Positions 25,335 to 34,610 of a stretch of 64,000 bases of DNA are shown here, one piece after another (positions within the stretch are counted from its first letter, which is position 1; every line of letters starts with the position of its first letter). The notes below the pieces were generated by a model, which saw nothing but the letters and a program-made list of their open reading frames with translations, made no database searches and was not told the origin of the DNA. Position numbers and translations under genes: made by a program. Source of the stretch: Bacillaceae bacterium OF18-1A (GTDB taxonomy: Bacteria; Bacillota; Bacilli; Bacillales; Bacillaceae_G); NCBI GenBank assembly GCA_027694045.1, contig JAQEWB010000001.1, forward strand, positions 1,346,065 to 1,410,064, in the 5' to 3' direction.

Positions 25335-26597
25335 ATGAAAAAGAAATTTGCAGCGTTCAGTGTCTTAGCAGCAGGAACGATTTTTGTTTCTCCGCTACTT
25401 TCACCTGTATACGCTGAAACAAATCAAGATAAATTATCTAATATTCAATCTGAATTAGACAACAAACAAAATGACTTACAAAATAAATCTGCTGAGAAAG
25501 AACAAATAGAAAAGGAAATTCAAGAGTTACAAAAAAAAATTGACGAATTGACTACTTCTATTAATAAAAACGAGGCTGAATTAAACGATACAAAAAAAGA
25601 AATTAACAAAACACAACAAGTCATTGCTGAAAAGAAGAAACATATAGAACAATTACAAACAAACATAGATACACGCCAAGAAGTCATTAAACAAAGACTA
25701 CAATCTATGCAAGAAAAACCTCGTACAAATATTATTACAGAGGTATTAACAAATTCTACAAACATTGCTGATCTCGTTGATAATATGTACTCCGTAAGTT
25801 TAATTTTAAACAACGATACCGATATTGTGAAAAAACAAACGACTGATCAAGATGCTGTAACAAAAGAAAAAGAGGCTGTTGAACAAAAAGAACAACAACT
25901 AAAAGAAGCCGAACAAAAATTAGTACAAAAACAACAAGAGTTACAAACGAACCAGCAACAGCAACAAGTGCTTATTAACGATCTACATACGAAAGTAGCA
26001 AAAGTAGATTCAGAGATTGAAGGGTTAGAAGAATCCAAAGGCATTCTAGAAAACCAACGTCAAGCTGTTCAAAAAGCAATTGAAGAAGAGAAACGTGCAG
26101 AAGAGGCTCGTAAAGCAGAGGAAGCCCGAAAAGCAGAAGAAGCTCGTAAACAGGCTACTGCATCTGCCCAGGCCGCACCTGTACCACATGATACAAATAT
26201 CGGCGGATTCATTAAACCAGCAGCCGGATCAAAAACTTCTGGATTCGGCGCGCGCTCTTTAGACAACCATAAAGGAATCGATATTGCCGCTTCAGGAACG
26301 GTCCCAATTATTGCAGCAGCAGATGGTGTTGTTATTCGCTCAGAATTATCGTCTAGTTACGGAAATGTTGTATACTTATCTCACCGTATAAACGGAAAAA
26401 CATATACGACAGTATACGCTCATATGAATAGCCGTTCTGTATCGAATGGACAAACTGTAAAGCAAGGCGATCAACTTGGTTTTATGGGGAATACTGGTCA
26501 ATCATACGGACAACATTTACACTTTGAACTTCACCTCGGAGAATGGAATGTCGGTAAGACAAATGCAGTTGACCCATCTCCTTATATCGGACTCTAA
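25335..26597 (+). CDS. Secreted M23 peptidoglycan endopeptidase with coiled-coil N-terminus
   Basis: This 420-residue protein has a signal peptide (about 1-27, cleavage after SPVYA). Residues about 30-265 are a long coiled coil with the CwlO/EnvC-like pattern, including a TNIITEVLTNSTNIADLVDNMY middle segment and an Ala/Glu repeat EEARKAEEARKAEEARK, then a Pro/Ala linker. Residues about 295-420 are a complete M23 domain with HKGIDIA (zinc His and Asp), VYAHM and HLHFELH. It cuts peptide crosslinks in the wall, probably during growth. AAAGGAG precedes the start. It is monocistronic. Confidence 0.94.
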   Translation: MKKKFAAFSVLAAGTIFVSPLLSPVYAETNQDKLSNIQSELDNKQNDLQNKSAEKEQIEKEIQELQKKIDELTTSINKNEAELNDTKKEINKTQQVIAEKKKHIEQLQTNIDTRQEVIKQRLQSMQEKPRTNIITEVLTNSTNIADLVDNMYSVSLILNNDTDIVKKQTTDQDAVTKEKEAVEQKEQQLKEAEQKLVQKQQELQTNQQQQQVLINDLHTKVAKVDSEIEGLEESKGILENQRQAVQKAIEEEKRAEEARKAEEARKAEEARKQATASAQAAPVPHDTNIGGFIKPAAGSKTSGFGARSLDNHKGIDIAASGTVPIIAAADGVVIRSELSSSYGNVVYLSHRINGKTYTTVYAHMNSRSVSNGQTVKQGDQLGFMGNTGQSYGQHLHFELHLGEWNVGKTNAVDPSPYIGL

Positions 26598-26626
26598 AAA
26601 ACTCGGTGCATACCGAGTTTTTTATT
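26597..26626 (+). terminator. Terminator after the M23 hydrolase gene
   Basis: AAAACTCGGT and ACCGAGTTTT form a stem around gcat, followed by TTTA. Confidence 0.88.
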
Positions 26627-26697
26627 TACACTTCACACGCTATAGACATTTTACATAGACTATAACTAAATGCCTACAGTTTACGGAGTGATCAAAT

Positions 26698-26859
26698 ATG
26701 AATACACAATTACAGCAAAAAATAGAAGAAGCTAGAGAAACATATATCGGTCGACTATTTACATTTGGTGGTTCAACGTTATTTTTAATCGGTTCCTTCA
26801 TCGCAGTTGTCACAGCTTACAAAACATATAATCGTTTATTACATTCATCAACACCATAA
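26698..26859 (+). CDS. Small single-pass membrane protein
   Basis: This 53-residue ORF has CGGAGTGA 7 bp before its ATG. The peptide begins MNTQLQQKIEEARETYIGRL, a charged amphipathic helix, continues with one hydrophobic helix (STLFLIGSFIAVVTA) and ends YKTYNRLLHSSTP. It is flanked by two terminators, so it is its own unit. The ribosome site, stop-terminator spacing and peptide layout support a real gene; function unknown. Confidence 0.75.
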   Translation: MNTQLQQKIEEARETYIGRLFTFGGSTLFLIGSFIAVVTAYKTYNRLLHSSTP

Positions 26860-26892
26860 AAAAAAGACGGGGAGATCCCCGTCTTTTTTTAT
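26860..26892. terminator. Bidirectional terminator
   Basis: AAAGACGGGG and CCCCGTCTTT form a 10-bp GC-rich stem with a 4-nt loop, with A-run left and T-run right. It ends both the small membrane protein gene and the NSS transporter gene. Confidence 0.93.
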
Positions 26893-28244
26893 GCGAACAT
26901 TTTAAATACGCCTATCGCATTTAAGAACACAATGATTACAGTTACTGGAATGACATAACGAAGTAAGAAGAACCAAATGTTAAATAACGTCTTACCTTTC
27001 GTTTCTGTAACTTCTAATTCCTTCATTAATAACTCTTTACTCATTTTATTTGGTACAAATAGTGAAATAGCTAGTACCCCTAGCGGCAGTAACACATTAC
27101 TTACCGAAAAATCGACGAAATCAAAGAATGTCTTACCAAATATTTTCACATCACTCATAATACCAAACGATAACGCTGATGGAATGCCGACTGCAAAAAT
27201 AAGAATACCAATTAATAATGATGCTGATGGACGCTTCTTCTCATTATCTTTCGCAACAGACGCTACTACAATTTCAAGCATTGAAATTGCAGATGTTAAA
27301 GTTGCAAAGAAAAATAATACTAAAAACATAATGAAGAAGAATTGTCCAAATGGTATTTTCGCAAATACTGCTGGAAGAACGATAAACAATAGTCCTGGTC
27401 CTTCAGTCGGCTTAACTCCTAATGCGAAAATCGCTGGGAAAATCGCTAATCCTGCAAGTACTGTAATAAATACAGTTAAACTTACAATAGATGTTGCTGA
27501 TTTCGCTAAATGCTCTTCTTTCTTTAAGTACGAACTATACGTTACCATTACCGAGGCTCCTACTGTTAGTGAGAAGAAAGATTGTCCCATCGCATATAAA
27601 ATCGTATCTGCTGTAAGCTTTGAAAAATCTGGTTTCAAGAAGAACTCTACCCCAGCCATAGCACCATCAAGTGTTAACGCACGAATAATGATAGCAATAA
27701 ATAAGATGAATAATAGCGGCATCATGTACTTACTTGCTTTTTCTATGCCTTTTTCCACACCTTTACTAACAACAAAAATGGTACAAAGCATAAAGATGAA
27801 TTGAGCCCCAATCGCACTTACTGGATTTGAAATTGTTTCAGCAAATAATTGCCCATAATCGACTACTCCGTTCCAGAAACTACCTGTGACACTATAGTAT
27901 AAATAAAGTAAAATCCACCCACCTACAACACTATAAAAAGATAGTACACTAAAACAAGTAACAACCCCCATACGACCAATCCAAGGATATAACTTGCTAT
28001 TCGGTACTAATACTTTATAAGCTGTAACTGCCTCTTTTTGAGTACTACGGCCAATAACAAATTCAGCTAAAAGAAGAGGCATACCAATAAATAAAGTTAA
28101 TAATAAGAATACAAGGAAGAATGCGCCTCCCCCGCCATTACCTGCAACATAAGGAAACTTCCATATTGCACCAAGACCTACTGCGGCTCCAGCTGCTGCG
28201 AGTACAAAGCCTATTTTCGACGTCCATTGCTGTGTTTCTTTCAT
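26889..28244 (-). CDS. NSS-family sodium-dependent transporter, probable tryptophan importer
   Basis: This 451-residue protein of the neurotransmitter:sodium symporter family has about 12 helices and the opening SKIGFVLAAAGAAVGLGAIWKFPYVAGNGGGGAFF shown in parts as GAAVGLGAIWKFPY, the sodium and substrate site of LeuT-type carriers. It also has FFSLTVGASVMVTYSSY near residue 235. The family imports amino acids with Na+. A T-box with a TGG specifier lies directly upstream, so tryptophan is the likely substrate. GGAG lies before the ATG at 28244. Family assignment is firm; the substrate is inferred from regulation. Confidence 0.9.
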   Translation of the reverse strand: MKETQQWTSKIGFVLAAAGAAVGLGAIWKFPYVAGNGGGGAFFLVFLLLTLFIGMPLLLAEFVIGRSTQKEAVTAYKVLVPNSKLYPWIGRMGVVTCFSVLSFYSVVGGWILLYLYYSVTGSFWNGVVDYGQLFAETISNPVSAIGAQFIFMLCTIFVVSKGVEKGIEKASKYMMPLLFILFIAIIIRALTLDGAMAGVEFFLKPDFSKLTADTILYAMGQSFFSLTVGASVMVTYSSYLKKEEHLAKSATSIVSLTVFITVLAGLAIFPAIFALGVKPTEGPGLLFIVLPAVFAKIPFGQFFFIMFLVLFFFATLTSAISMLEIVVASVAKDNEKKRPSASLLIGILIFAVGIPSALSFGIMSDVKIFGKTFFDFVDFSVSNVLLPLGVLAISLFVPNKMSKELLMKELEVTETKGKTLFNIWFFLLRYVIPVTVIIVFLNAIGVFKMFA

Positions 28245-28326
28245 TATAATTTCTCCTTTTCTGAATATTTGAACTTTTATTAATTATACACTTTCATTTC
28301 ATACTCGCACACCTCCTTTAGAAAAT

Positions 28327-28625
28327 AAAAAAGTCCCCTACACGCAAATATGCATGTAGAGGACGATATATGTAATGTAAATACCGTGGTACCACCTCAA
28401 TTGGAATAAATCCCACTTGTTCAAGTACAGGAATACTTCCGATACTCTATCCTTTTAACGGCGGAACCCGGGTTGCCTACTACAATGTTCAACATACCTC
28501 TCGCAAGCCCATTCTGTATATTTTATCGTACTGGGCTCACACCTTACCCCAGCTCTCTGAACGCATCAAATATACGTACTCTTCTTGCTCATCGATTTCA
28601 TCTATTGAAGTTACTTGTGATTATA
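28327..28625 (-). promoter_or_regulatory. T-box riboswitch, Trp specifier (TGG), before the NSS transporter
   Basis: On the minus strand: AGAGAGCTGGGGTAAGG (stem I), AGAATGGGCTTGCGAG with TGG at 28,509-28,511, the T-box AGGTGGTACCACGG at 28,384-28,397 and a terminator GTCCTCTACATGC/GCGTGTAGGGGAC followed by six T (28,327-28,364). Uncharged tRNA-Trp would switch on the transporter. No gene lies in the stretch between this leader and sirC. Confidence 0.92.
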
Positions 28626-28662
28626 AATTATATTTTTATAGTTGTAAAGTACAATTTATTCA

Positions 28663-29280
28663 TTATCCTATATGAACTCTTCTCTCTAATTCTCGTAAAA
28701 ACAATTCTCTTTTTTCTTCATTTTGAACATATACCGACTTTAATACTTCTTGTAACAATATATTTCTCTGGCGTTTATCTACTTGTAATTCTTTAACTTT
28801 TATTCTTACTTCATATAAAAAATCAAGATATGCTTCATATGTCTCATCATATTTATTTGCGATATCGTCACGGATTTTTTTCGCCAATTTCGGACTTGCT
28901 CCTCCTGTAGAAACAGCTACATTAAGCAAACCACGATGAAATGCTGCTGGAAAATGAACATTTCCACTTTCCGGATTCGTAATAACATTTACCAATTGAT
29001 TCGCTGCAGCATCTTCAGCAATTTGTTCATTTAGTACCGAATCATCAGTAGCCGCAACTACTAAAAAAGCATCTTTAATATCACTTTTTTCATATTCTCT
29101 TTGATACCAACGAATTTTCTTTTCCTCTACAAGTTTCACTAAATTCGCATCTAATTCTGTACTTATCACAACGATATCCGCACCTTGTTTTAGTAAAGGA
29201 ATAATTTTAAATCCAGCTACTTTCCCTCCACCAATGACAACAACACGTTTCCTATCAACTCGCACTGTAAGTGGATACAT
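28663..29280 (-). CDS. sirC: Precorrin-2 dehydrogenase (sirohaem synthesis)
   Basis: This 205-residue protein has a Rossmann NAD-binding start (VVVIGGGKVAGFKIIPLLKQGADIVVIS) and the Met8p/CysG-N family motifs VVAATDDSVLNEQI and NPESGNVHFPAAFHRG, then STGGASPKLAKKIRDDI. It oxidises precorrin-2 to sirohydrochlorin, the second step of sirohaem synthesis. It has the short, single-domain form found in Bacillus (YlnF). It overlaps the end of sirB by 26 bp and is the last gene of the sulfate assimilation operon, where its product supplies the sulfite reductase. Confidence 0.93.
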   Translation of the reverse strand: MYPLTVRVDRKRVVVIGGGKVAGFKIIPLLKQGADIVVISTELDANLVKLVEEKKIRWYQREYEKSDIKDAFLVVAATDDSVLNEQIAEDAAANQLVNVITNPESGNVHFPAAFHRGLLNVAVSTGGASPKLAKKIRDDIANKYDETYEAYLDFLYEVRIKVKELQVDKRQRNILLQEVLKSVYVQNEEKRELFLRELERRVHIG

Positions 29281-29998
29281 ATTGATCCCCCTTCAATATT
29301 TCCTCTGTTTTCTGAATTAACATATCTCGAAATGCGACATTCTTTCCTAAATACGGACTTATTCTTATCTCTTCCAACTCATATTGACGCACTTCTTTCT
29401 CAATATGTTTCATGAGCAATCCTGTAAATAATAAGTAAGGTAACACAACAACGTTTCGTTCCTTTTGTTCTACCATTTCTTTCAACTTCTCATCAAACTT
29501 TGGCTCCGCAGCTGCTAAATAACAAACTTCAACCTTTTTAATGTTCTTTTCTTTTTGAAATAAAGAAGAAATCCACTTTATATCTTGTAAAGTTTGAGGG
29601 TCACTACTCCCTCTCGCAACGAGCAAAAGTGTTGCTTTCTCTTTCATATCCATTCCATTATATACCGCCTTTACAAGCACTTCTGATACACCAAATGGAT
29701 TACCGTACACTATTTTGATGTCCGGATTTTGTTCGTTTAACTTTCGTAATTCAAACGGAATATCTTCCTTCACATGTCTTGCCGCTAATAAAAAAACAGG
29801 GATTACGACAATCTCTGTTGCACCACGCTTCACACATGTACGAAATCCTTCATCAATAGATGGACTCGCTAGCTCTAAAAAACAAACTTCTTGAATATTT
29901 GCCTCTACCCGGTTCATACACGACGTAATAAATGCAATCGCTTCTTCTTTTGCCGCTTTCAAACGGCTTCCGTGACATATATATAAGACGGCTTTCAT
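29255..29998 (-). CDS. sirB: Sirohydrochlorin ferrochelatase SirB
   Basis: This 247-residue protein is a CbiX-type chelatase with two half-domains: N-terminal VLYICHGSRLKAAKEE with the metal-binding His and a C-terminal half starting TLLLVARGSSDPQTLQD. VIPVFLLAARHVKEDIP contains the second family His. It inserts Fe2+ into sirohydrochlorin, the last step to sirohaem. Its start is one base from the end of the uroporphyrinogen methyltransferase gene and its end overlaps sirC, so the three form a tightly coupled block. Confidence 0.94.
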   Translation of the reverse strand: MKAVLYICHGSRLKAAKEEAIAFITSCMNRVEANIQEVCFLELASPSIDEGFRTCVKRGATEIVVIPVFLLAARHVKEDIPFELRKLNEQNPDIKIVYGNPFGVSEVLVKAVYNGMDMKEKATLLLVARGSSDPQTLQDIKWISSLFQKEKNIKKVEVCYLAAAEPKFDEKLKEMVEQKERNVVVLPYLLFTGLLMKHIEKEVRQYELEEIRISPYLGKNVAFRDMLIQKTEEILKGDQYVSTYSAS

Positions 29999-29999
29999 A

Positions 30000-30779
30000 T
30001 CACAACACTCCGCTTACTTGATATGCATTTTCCGCTTGCTTCTCAAACCAATGAATCTTTTCTCTAAATCGGACAACTTCTCCGATCACAATCATACTCG
30101 GGTTTTGAATTTGTTCTTTTTTCGCAACCTCTACAATTGTCCCTAATGTTCCGACAACCGTTCGTTGCATAGACGTCGTTCCCCGCTCAATAATAGCAGT
30201 AGGTGTATTTTTATCTTTTCCATACTTCATAAGTTGTTCGCATATGTAAGGCAAATTGCTAACCCCCATATATATTGCCAAAGTCTCTATACCTTTTGCT
30301 AAACTTTCCCACTTCACTTCCTCTTCAGCATCTTCTTTCCTATGTCCTGTCACAATAGCAAAACTTGCACTTGCATCACGATGCGTCACTGGAATACCTG
30401 CATAAGCAGGTGCGGCTATTCCTGATGAAATACCTGGGACAATTTCAAACGGTATACCTTGCTTCGCTAACGCTTCAGCTTCCTCTCCGCCTCTCCCAAA
30501 TACAAACGGATCACCACCTTTAAGTCTCGTTACAACTTTTCCTTTTTTTGCATATTTAATAAGAAATGTGTTAATCGTTTCTTGCTTCATCGTGTGATAA
30601 TTCGGGAGTTTCCCGCAATAGATTAAATCCGCGCCAGGCTTTGCGTATGAAAGCAACTCTTTATTCACGAGACGGTCGTATAAAATAACATCTGCCTTCT
30701 CAATACATTTCAATCCTTTAACAGTGATTAAATCCGGATCGCCAGGACCCGCTCCAACGATATATACTTTTCCCATCAT
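30000..30779 (-). CDS. cobA: Uroporphyrinogen-III C-methyltransferase (SUMT)
   Basis: This 259-residue protein has all SUMT motifs: VYIVGAGPGDPDLITVKGL, DVILYDRLV, RLKGGDPFVFGRGGEEAEAL and VPGISSGIAAPAYAGIPVTHR. It transfers two methyl groups from SAM to uroporphyrinogen III, forming precorrin-2. This SAM-using step lies in an operon under a SAM riboswitch. A hairpin (AAACTTCCAT/ATGGAAGTTT, 30,800-30,836) lies upstream between it and the DUF3906 gene and may be a processing or partial termination site. The form is the stand-alone one, not fused as in CysG. Confidence 0.95.
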   Translation of the reverse strand: MMGKVYIVGAGPGDPDLITVKGLKCIEKADVILYDRLVNKELLSYAKPGADLIYCGKLPNYHTMKQETINTFLIKYAKKGKVVTRLKGGDPFVFGRGGEEAEALAKQGIPFEIVPGISSGIAAPAYAGIPVTHRDASASFAIVTGHRKEDAEEEVKWESLAKGIETLAIYMGVSNLPYICEQLMKYGKDKNTPTAIIERGTTSMQRTVVGTLGTIVEVAKKEQIQNPSMIVIGEVVRFREKIHWFEKQAENAYQVSGVL

Positions 30780-30862
30780 CTCTCCTCATTTCTACTATTA
30801 AAGTGAAACTTCCATCCTTATATATGAATGGAAGTTTTCATTTCTTCATATTTCAATGTTCC

Positions 30863-31063
30863 TTACTCATGAATAACAAAAGCCGCGCTTTTTCGAATCT
30901 TCTTTTTTTCAAATAAAGCAATCTCCTTTACCTCTGGTAACGGTAAAAAATGTTTTTCAAGCTCAATCTCCGCCATCTTAAATGCCTGTTCTTCACTTTC
31001 AGCAACAACAACAATTGGAACAATGCTATTCACCAATACCGCTTCAAATCGATATAAATCCAT
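30863..31063 (-). CDS. DUF3906 family small protein
   Basis: This 66-residue protein (MDLYRFEAVLVNSIVPIVVV at its start, then AESEEQAFKMAEIELEKHF) matches the small DUF3906 proteins found in Bacillus sulfate assimilation operons. It has no signal peptide or cysteine. It starts 10 bp after the sulfite reductase gene, with AGGAGG overlapping the stop region. A role with the reductase or sirohaem enzymes is suggested only by this position. Confidence 0.82.
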   Translation of the reverse strand: MDLYRFEAVLVNSIVPIVVVAESEEQAFKMAEIELEKHFLPLPEVKEIALFEKKKIRKSAAFVIHE

Positions 31064-31073
31064 ATTGCCCCTC

Positions 31074-32696
31074 CTAAGACGCTATTACTTCTTCTAACAC
31101 AGTATTTAACACTATTTGTAATGTCTCTACACCAACACGGCCTACAAAATCATAAAATGTTTCAGCTGGCAACTTATTCTCTTTGAAATAACTTATAAAG
31201 GATGCGAGTACATCTGGTAGATCTTCACCATCTATTTTTCCTTTTAACTTTTGATTATAAGCACCACCATCTAATAGCGTTCCACCTACATAAATTTCAA
31301 AAGCCTCAACAATTCCTTTTTCCTTCGTTTTCATTTTTACACCTTGCAATCCAATGTCAGCAATTTGGCGTTGACCGCACGAATTCGGGCAGCCTACCAT
31401 ATGAATTCGAACCGGAACATCGAGTGCAACCTGTGTATCTAAGTATTCTGCAATTTTCCGTAATCTTTCTTTCGTTTCTACTAAAGCAAGGTTACAGTAT
31501 TCAATACCTGTACATGAAACCGCATGACCAATAAATGATTTCGGACTTGCAGATATCGCTTCAAATAATGGTTCGCTTAGTAACCCTGCTACATTTCCTG
31601 GCGGAACATTCGGAATAATAAAGTTTTGCGAGTTACATGTACGAATTTGTCCATTCCCATATTGTTTTGCAATTCTTGCAATCTCAAACATTTCTTCGGC
31701 ATGCAAACGTCCTACTGGCACATTAAACCCTACATATTTTAATCCCTCTTGTTTTTGATCTTGGACACCATAAAAGTATCCTGCATTCCAGCCTTTGAGA
31801 GCACTTTTCCCTTTACTTTGCAAAGGTCCTGTATACTCTAGTAATTTCTCTTTAAATTTCTCTGCCCCCCAGTCGGCAACAAGAAATTTCAAACGTGCTA
31901 AATGACGTTTTTCACGATATCCAAAATCACGGAATATAGTAGCAATCGCAACCGCTACCGTCTTCACCTCTTCAGGTAAAACGAACACGTCTAATTCTTC
32001 TGCTAAATAGGGACGAGCTGATAATCCTCCGCCTACCTTTATATGAAAACCAACTTTTTTCTCACCATCTATTTCTTTCGTAGCAGGTGTAAAGGCAACA
32101 CAGTTAATTTCTGCATTTGCAGAATTATAAACGTTAGAACTAATAGACATTTTAAATTTACGTGGTAAGTTAGAAAACTCTTCGTTATGTTGAAAATAGT
32201 CATATACCTCTTTCACGATATGTGTTGTATCAAACAGTTCATTCGCATCAATTCCAGCAAGTGGATTCCCTGTAATATTACGCGTAATATCACCACATGC
32301 CCCAGCTGAAGATAAGCCAACGCTCGCTAACCTTTTAAAAATATCTGGAATTTGCTGGATTTCTAACCAATGAAACTGAATCGCCTGTCTTGTCGTAATA
32401 TCTATTACATCACGTCCATAGTCCTCAGCAATAGAAGCAAGCACTTCTGCCTGTGCATTTGTAATAATCCCAGAAGGGATATTTACACGCATCATGAAAT
32501 AGCCAGCTTCTTTTGGACGCTGTAAATACAATCCCGCCCATTTAAATGCGTCCCATTCTTCTTTCGGAATAGATTCAAATCCATTCTTCGCATAGAAAGG
32601 AATGTCATTAAAAATTTCTAATCCATCTTTTTCTAATTTGTTCTTCTCAGTTTGGTTTAGTTTTTCATTATTAGCCCATACTTTTTCATAACTCAT
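31074..32696 (-). CDS. Ferredoxin-type sulfite (nitrite/sulfite) reductase
   Basis: The protein has 540 residues, with two ferredoxin-like repeats (TTRQAIQFHWLEIQQIPDIF and the RTCNSQNFIIPNVPPGN half) and the sirohaem/4Fe-4S cysteines C-x5-C (SCTGIEYC) and C-x3-C (VGCPNSCGQ). It reduces sulfite to sulfide by six electrons, taking electrons from ferredoxin or flavodoxin. Nitrite reductases share the fold; the neighbours cysC, sat, cysH and the sirohaem genes decide for sulfite. It follows cysC after 115 bp holding a dispersed repeat. The final sulfate-to-sulfide step is therefore encoded here, without a separate flavoprotein subunit. Confidence 0.93.
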   Translation of the reverse strand: MSYEKVWANNEKLNQTEKNKLEKDGLEIFNDIPFYAKNGFESIPKEEWDAFKWAGLYLQRPKEAGYFMMRVNIPSGIITNAQAEVLASIAEDYGRDVIDITTRQAIQFHWLEIQQIPDIFKRLASVGLSSAGACGDITRNITGNPLAGIDANELFDTTHIVKEVYDYFQHNEEFSNLPRKFKMSISSNVYNSANAEINCVAFTPATKEIDGEKKVGFHIKVGGGLSARPYLAEELDVFVLPEEVKTVAVAIATIFRDFGYREKRHLARLKFLVADWGAEKFKEKLLEYTGPLQSKGKSALKGWNAGYFYGVQDQKQEGLKYVGFNVPVGRLHAEEMFEIARIAKQYGNGQIRTCNSQNFIIPNVPPGNVAGLLSEPLFEAISASPKSFIGHAVSCTGIEYCNLALVETKERLRKIAEYLDTQVALDVPVRIHMVGCPNSCGQRQIADIGLQGVKMKTKEKGIVEAFEIYVGGTLLDGGAYNQKLKGKIDGEDLPDVLASFISYFKENKLPAETFYDFVGRVGVETLQIVLNTVLEEVIAS

Positions 32697-32704
32697 TTTT
32701 AAAT

Positions 32705-32815
32705 CCCCCTATATAAAGTGAAACTTTGATCAGTTGAACCAATCAGGCATTAACGGGCAGCCCGACTCCCACCTAACTTCTTTACCCCAGCCGACTTTTA
32801 AGGTGAGAGTTTTAC
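32705..32815 (+). repeat. Dispersed B. cereus-type repeat, copy D, inside the cys operon
   Basis: On the plus strand the element begins ATAAAGTGAAACTTTGATCAG, then AACCAATCAGGCATTAACGG, GCAGCCCGACTCCCACCTAA and CCCCAGCCGACTTTTAAGGT. The start is shared with copies A-C. It sits between cysC and the sulfite reductase gene, so it is transcribed as part of the operon (in the opposite sense to its written form). Confidence 0.65.
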
Positions 32816-33423
32816 TTCTCGGCAAATAGCGAGATAAAACCACGTTCTTGTAAGTACTTCACAATTTGTTCTGCGCACTCTTCAATAGAATACTTATGCG
32901 TTTCTACAACTAATTCCGCTTGTTCTGGTTCCTCATAAGGTGAATCAATACCTGTAAACTCTTTAATATCACCTTGTCTCGCCTTTTTATAAAGTCCTTT
33001 TGGATCACGCTTCTCACATTCTTCAATCGGGCACTTCACAAAGACTTCAATAAACTCATCTACCTCTAATAAATCTCTAACTTGTTTTCGATCTAATCGA
33101 AATGGTGAAATGAACGCTGTAAGGACAACTGTTCCTTGATCTACAAATAACTTTGCCACTTCGCCAATACGTCTTATATTTTCCATACGAGCACTCTCTG
33201 AAAAACCTAAATCCTTATTTAAACCATGGCGTATGTTATCCCCATCTAGTACGTAGTTTCCGATATTCTTTTCAAATAGTTTACGAGCCACCGCATTCGC
33301 TACTGTAGATTTACCAGAAGCCGATAAACCAGTAAACCAAACTACAAAACTATGATGCCCACTTTTTGCTCTTCTCTCATTTTTTGAAACAGACGCTGCA
33401 TGCCAAGTAATATTCGTATCCAT
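32812..33423 (-). CDS. cysC: Adenylylsulfate kinase CysC
   Basis: This 203-residue protein has the Walker A loop [12 protein letters not shown], then [33 protein letters not shown] in separate blocks and [26 protein letters not shown], the full APS kinase signature. It phosphorylates APS to PAPS with ATP. It starts 12 bp after the end of sat on the same strand. The presence of APS kinase before a CysH of the iron-sulfur type leaves open which of the two nucleotides is reduced in vivo. Confidence 0.95.
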   Translation of the reverse strand: MDTNITWHAASVSKNERRAKSGHHSFVVWFTGLSASGKSTVANAVARKLFEKNIGNYVLDGDNIRHGLNKDLGFSESARMENIRRIGEVAKLFVDQGTVVLTAFISPFRLDRKQVRDLLEVDEFIEVFVKCPIEECEKRDPKGLYKKARQGDIKEFTGIDSPYEEPEQAELVVETHKYSIEECAEQIVKYLQERGFISLFAEK

Positions 33424-33435
33424 ATCGTTCTCTCC

Positions 33436-34572
33436 CTATTCTGCTACTACTTCTTTTTTCAAACCTTTAATTAGCACTTCCACAACTTCTTTACGGCTAA
33501 ATGCACTTGGCGGAATCTCACCATTTCTTAACATTTCTCTTACTTTCGTACCTGATAAAATGACATGGTCCTCTTTTCCGTGTGGACATGTTTTCGTTGA
33601 TGCCATCGCTTCACATTTTGTACAGTAAAAACTATGTTCAAAAAATAGAGGTGTAATTCCTAACTCTTCTACTGTAAAATTCTTAAATATTTCCTGCGCT
33701 TCGTACGTTCCGTAATAGTTTCCTACTCCAGCATGATCACGCCCTACAATAAAGTGGGTACATCCAAAATTCTTTCTTACTAATGCATGAAATACCGCTT
33801 CCCTCGGTCCTGCATAGCGCATCGCTGCAGGAAATACCCCTAAAAAGACACGATTTTTTGGATAATAGTTTTGAAGTAGCACTTCATAGCTTTCCATCCT
33901 TACATCAGCAGGAATATCATCTGATTTTGTTTCCCCAACGAGCGGATTTAAAAAGAGACCATCCACAATTTCAAGAGCCGACTTTTGAATATATTCATGG
34001 GCACGATGTACTGGGTTTCTCGTTTGAAATCCGACTACTGTTTTCCAACCACGTTTTTTAAATTCTTCTCTCGTTTCAATTGGATCTAAATGGTACGAAG
34101 GAAATTGATTATTTTCAAAACGTTTTACGAGAATGATAGCTCCTCCAACGTAAACGTTCGGTCGTTCATATAATTTTTTCACTCCTGGATGAGCTTCATC
34201 CGTCGTTTTATATACATGTAACGCCTCTTTTTCTTTATCTGGAATAAAAATATCTTCTATTTGAATGACACCATATACAGTACCTTCTCGAACAAGTTTT
34301 ACTTCTTCTCCAACACTCAACCTCTCTGCTACGTTTTCTGTTATTGGTAATGTAATTGGTATACTCCATACACTTCCATTTGCTAAACGAAGTGTTGTAA
34401 CGACCGAATCATAATCTTCCTTTCCTAAAAAACCTGCAAGCGGGCTATACCCACCTGTCGCAAGCAACTCTAAATCACTTAACGCAATATTGTCTAATTC
34501 AATTTCTTTTTCAATTTGCGATACTTCATATGTCTCATCTACACGGTTTATTAATTCGTTTATTGTACTCAT
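33436..34572 (-). CDS. sat: Sulfate adenylyltransferase (ATP sulfurylase)
   Basis: This 378-residue homo-oligomeric type enzyme has [19 protein letters not shown] (the HxxH nucleotide site RNPVHRAH), [28 protein letters not shown] in parts and a C-terminal zinc-binding [16 protein letters not shown]. It activates sulfate to APS. It has the length of B. subtilis Sat and lacks a fused APS kinase. It is followed directly by cysC. GAGAGGATATAG lies upstream of the ATG at 34572. Confidence 0.96.
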   Translation of the reverse strand: MSTINELINRVDETYEVSQIEKEIELDNIALSDLELLATGGYSPLAGFLGKEDYDSVVTTLRLANGSVWSIPITLPITENVAERLSVGEEVKLVREGTVYGVIQIEDIFIPDKEKEALHVYKTTDEAHPGVKKLYERPNVYVGGAIILVKRFENNQFPSYHLDPIETREEFKKRGWKTVVGFQTRNPVHRAHEYIQKSALEIVDGLFLNPLVGETKSDDIPADVRMESYEVLLQNYYPKNRVFLGVFPAAMRYAGPREAVFHALVRKNFGCTHFIVGRDHAGVGNYYGTYEAQEIFKNFTVEELGITPLFFEHSFYCTKCEAMASTKTCPHGKEDHVILSGTKVREMLRNGEIPPSAFSRKEVVEVLIKGLKKEVVAE

Positions 34573-34610
34573 TTTCTATATCCTCTCTTCGCTTTATTTC
34601 AAGATTCATC

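Noticed and set aside
28473..28796. 107-residue plus-strand ORF
   Set aside because: It covers the complement of the Trp T-box and the 3' end of sirC; no ribosome site.
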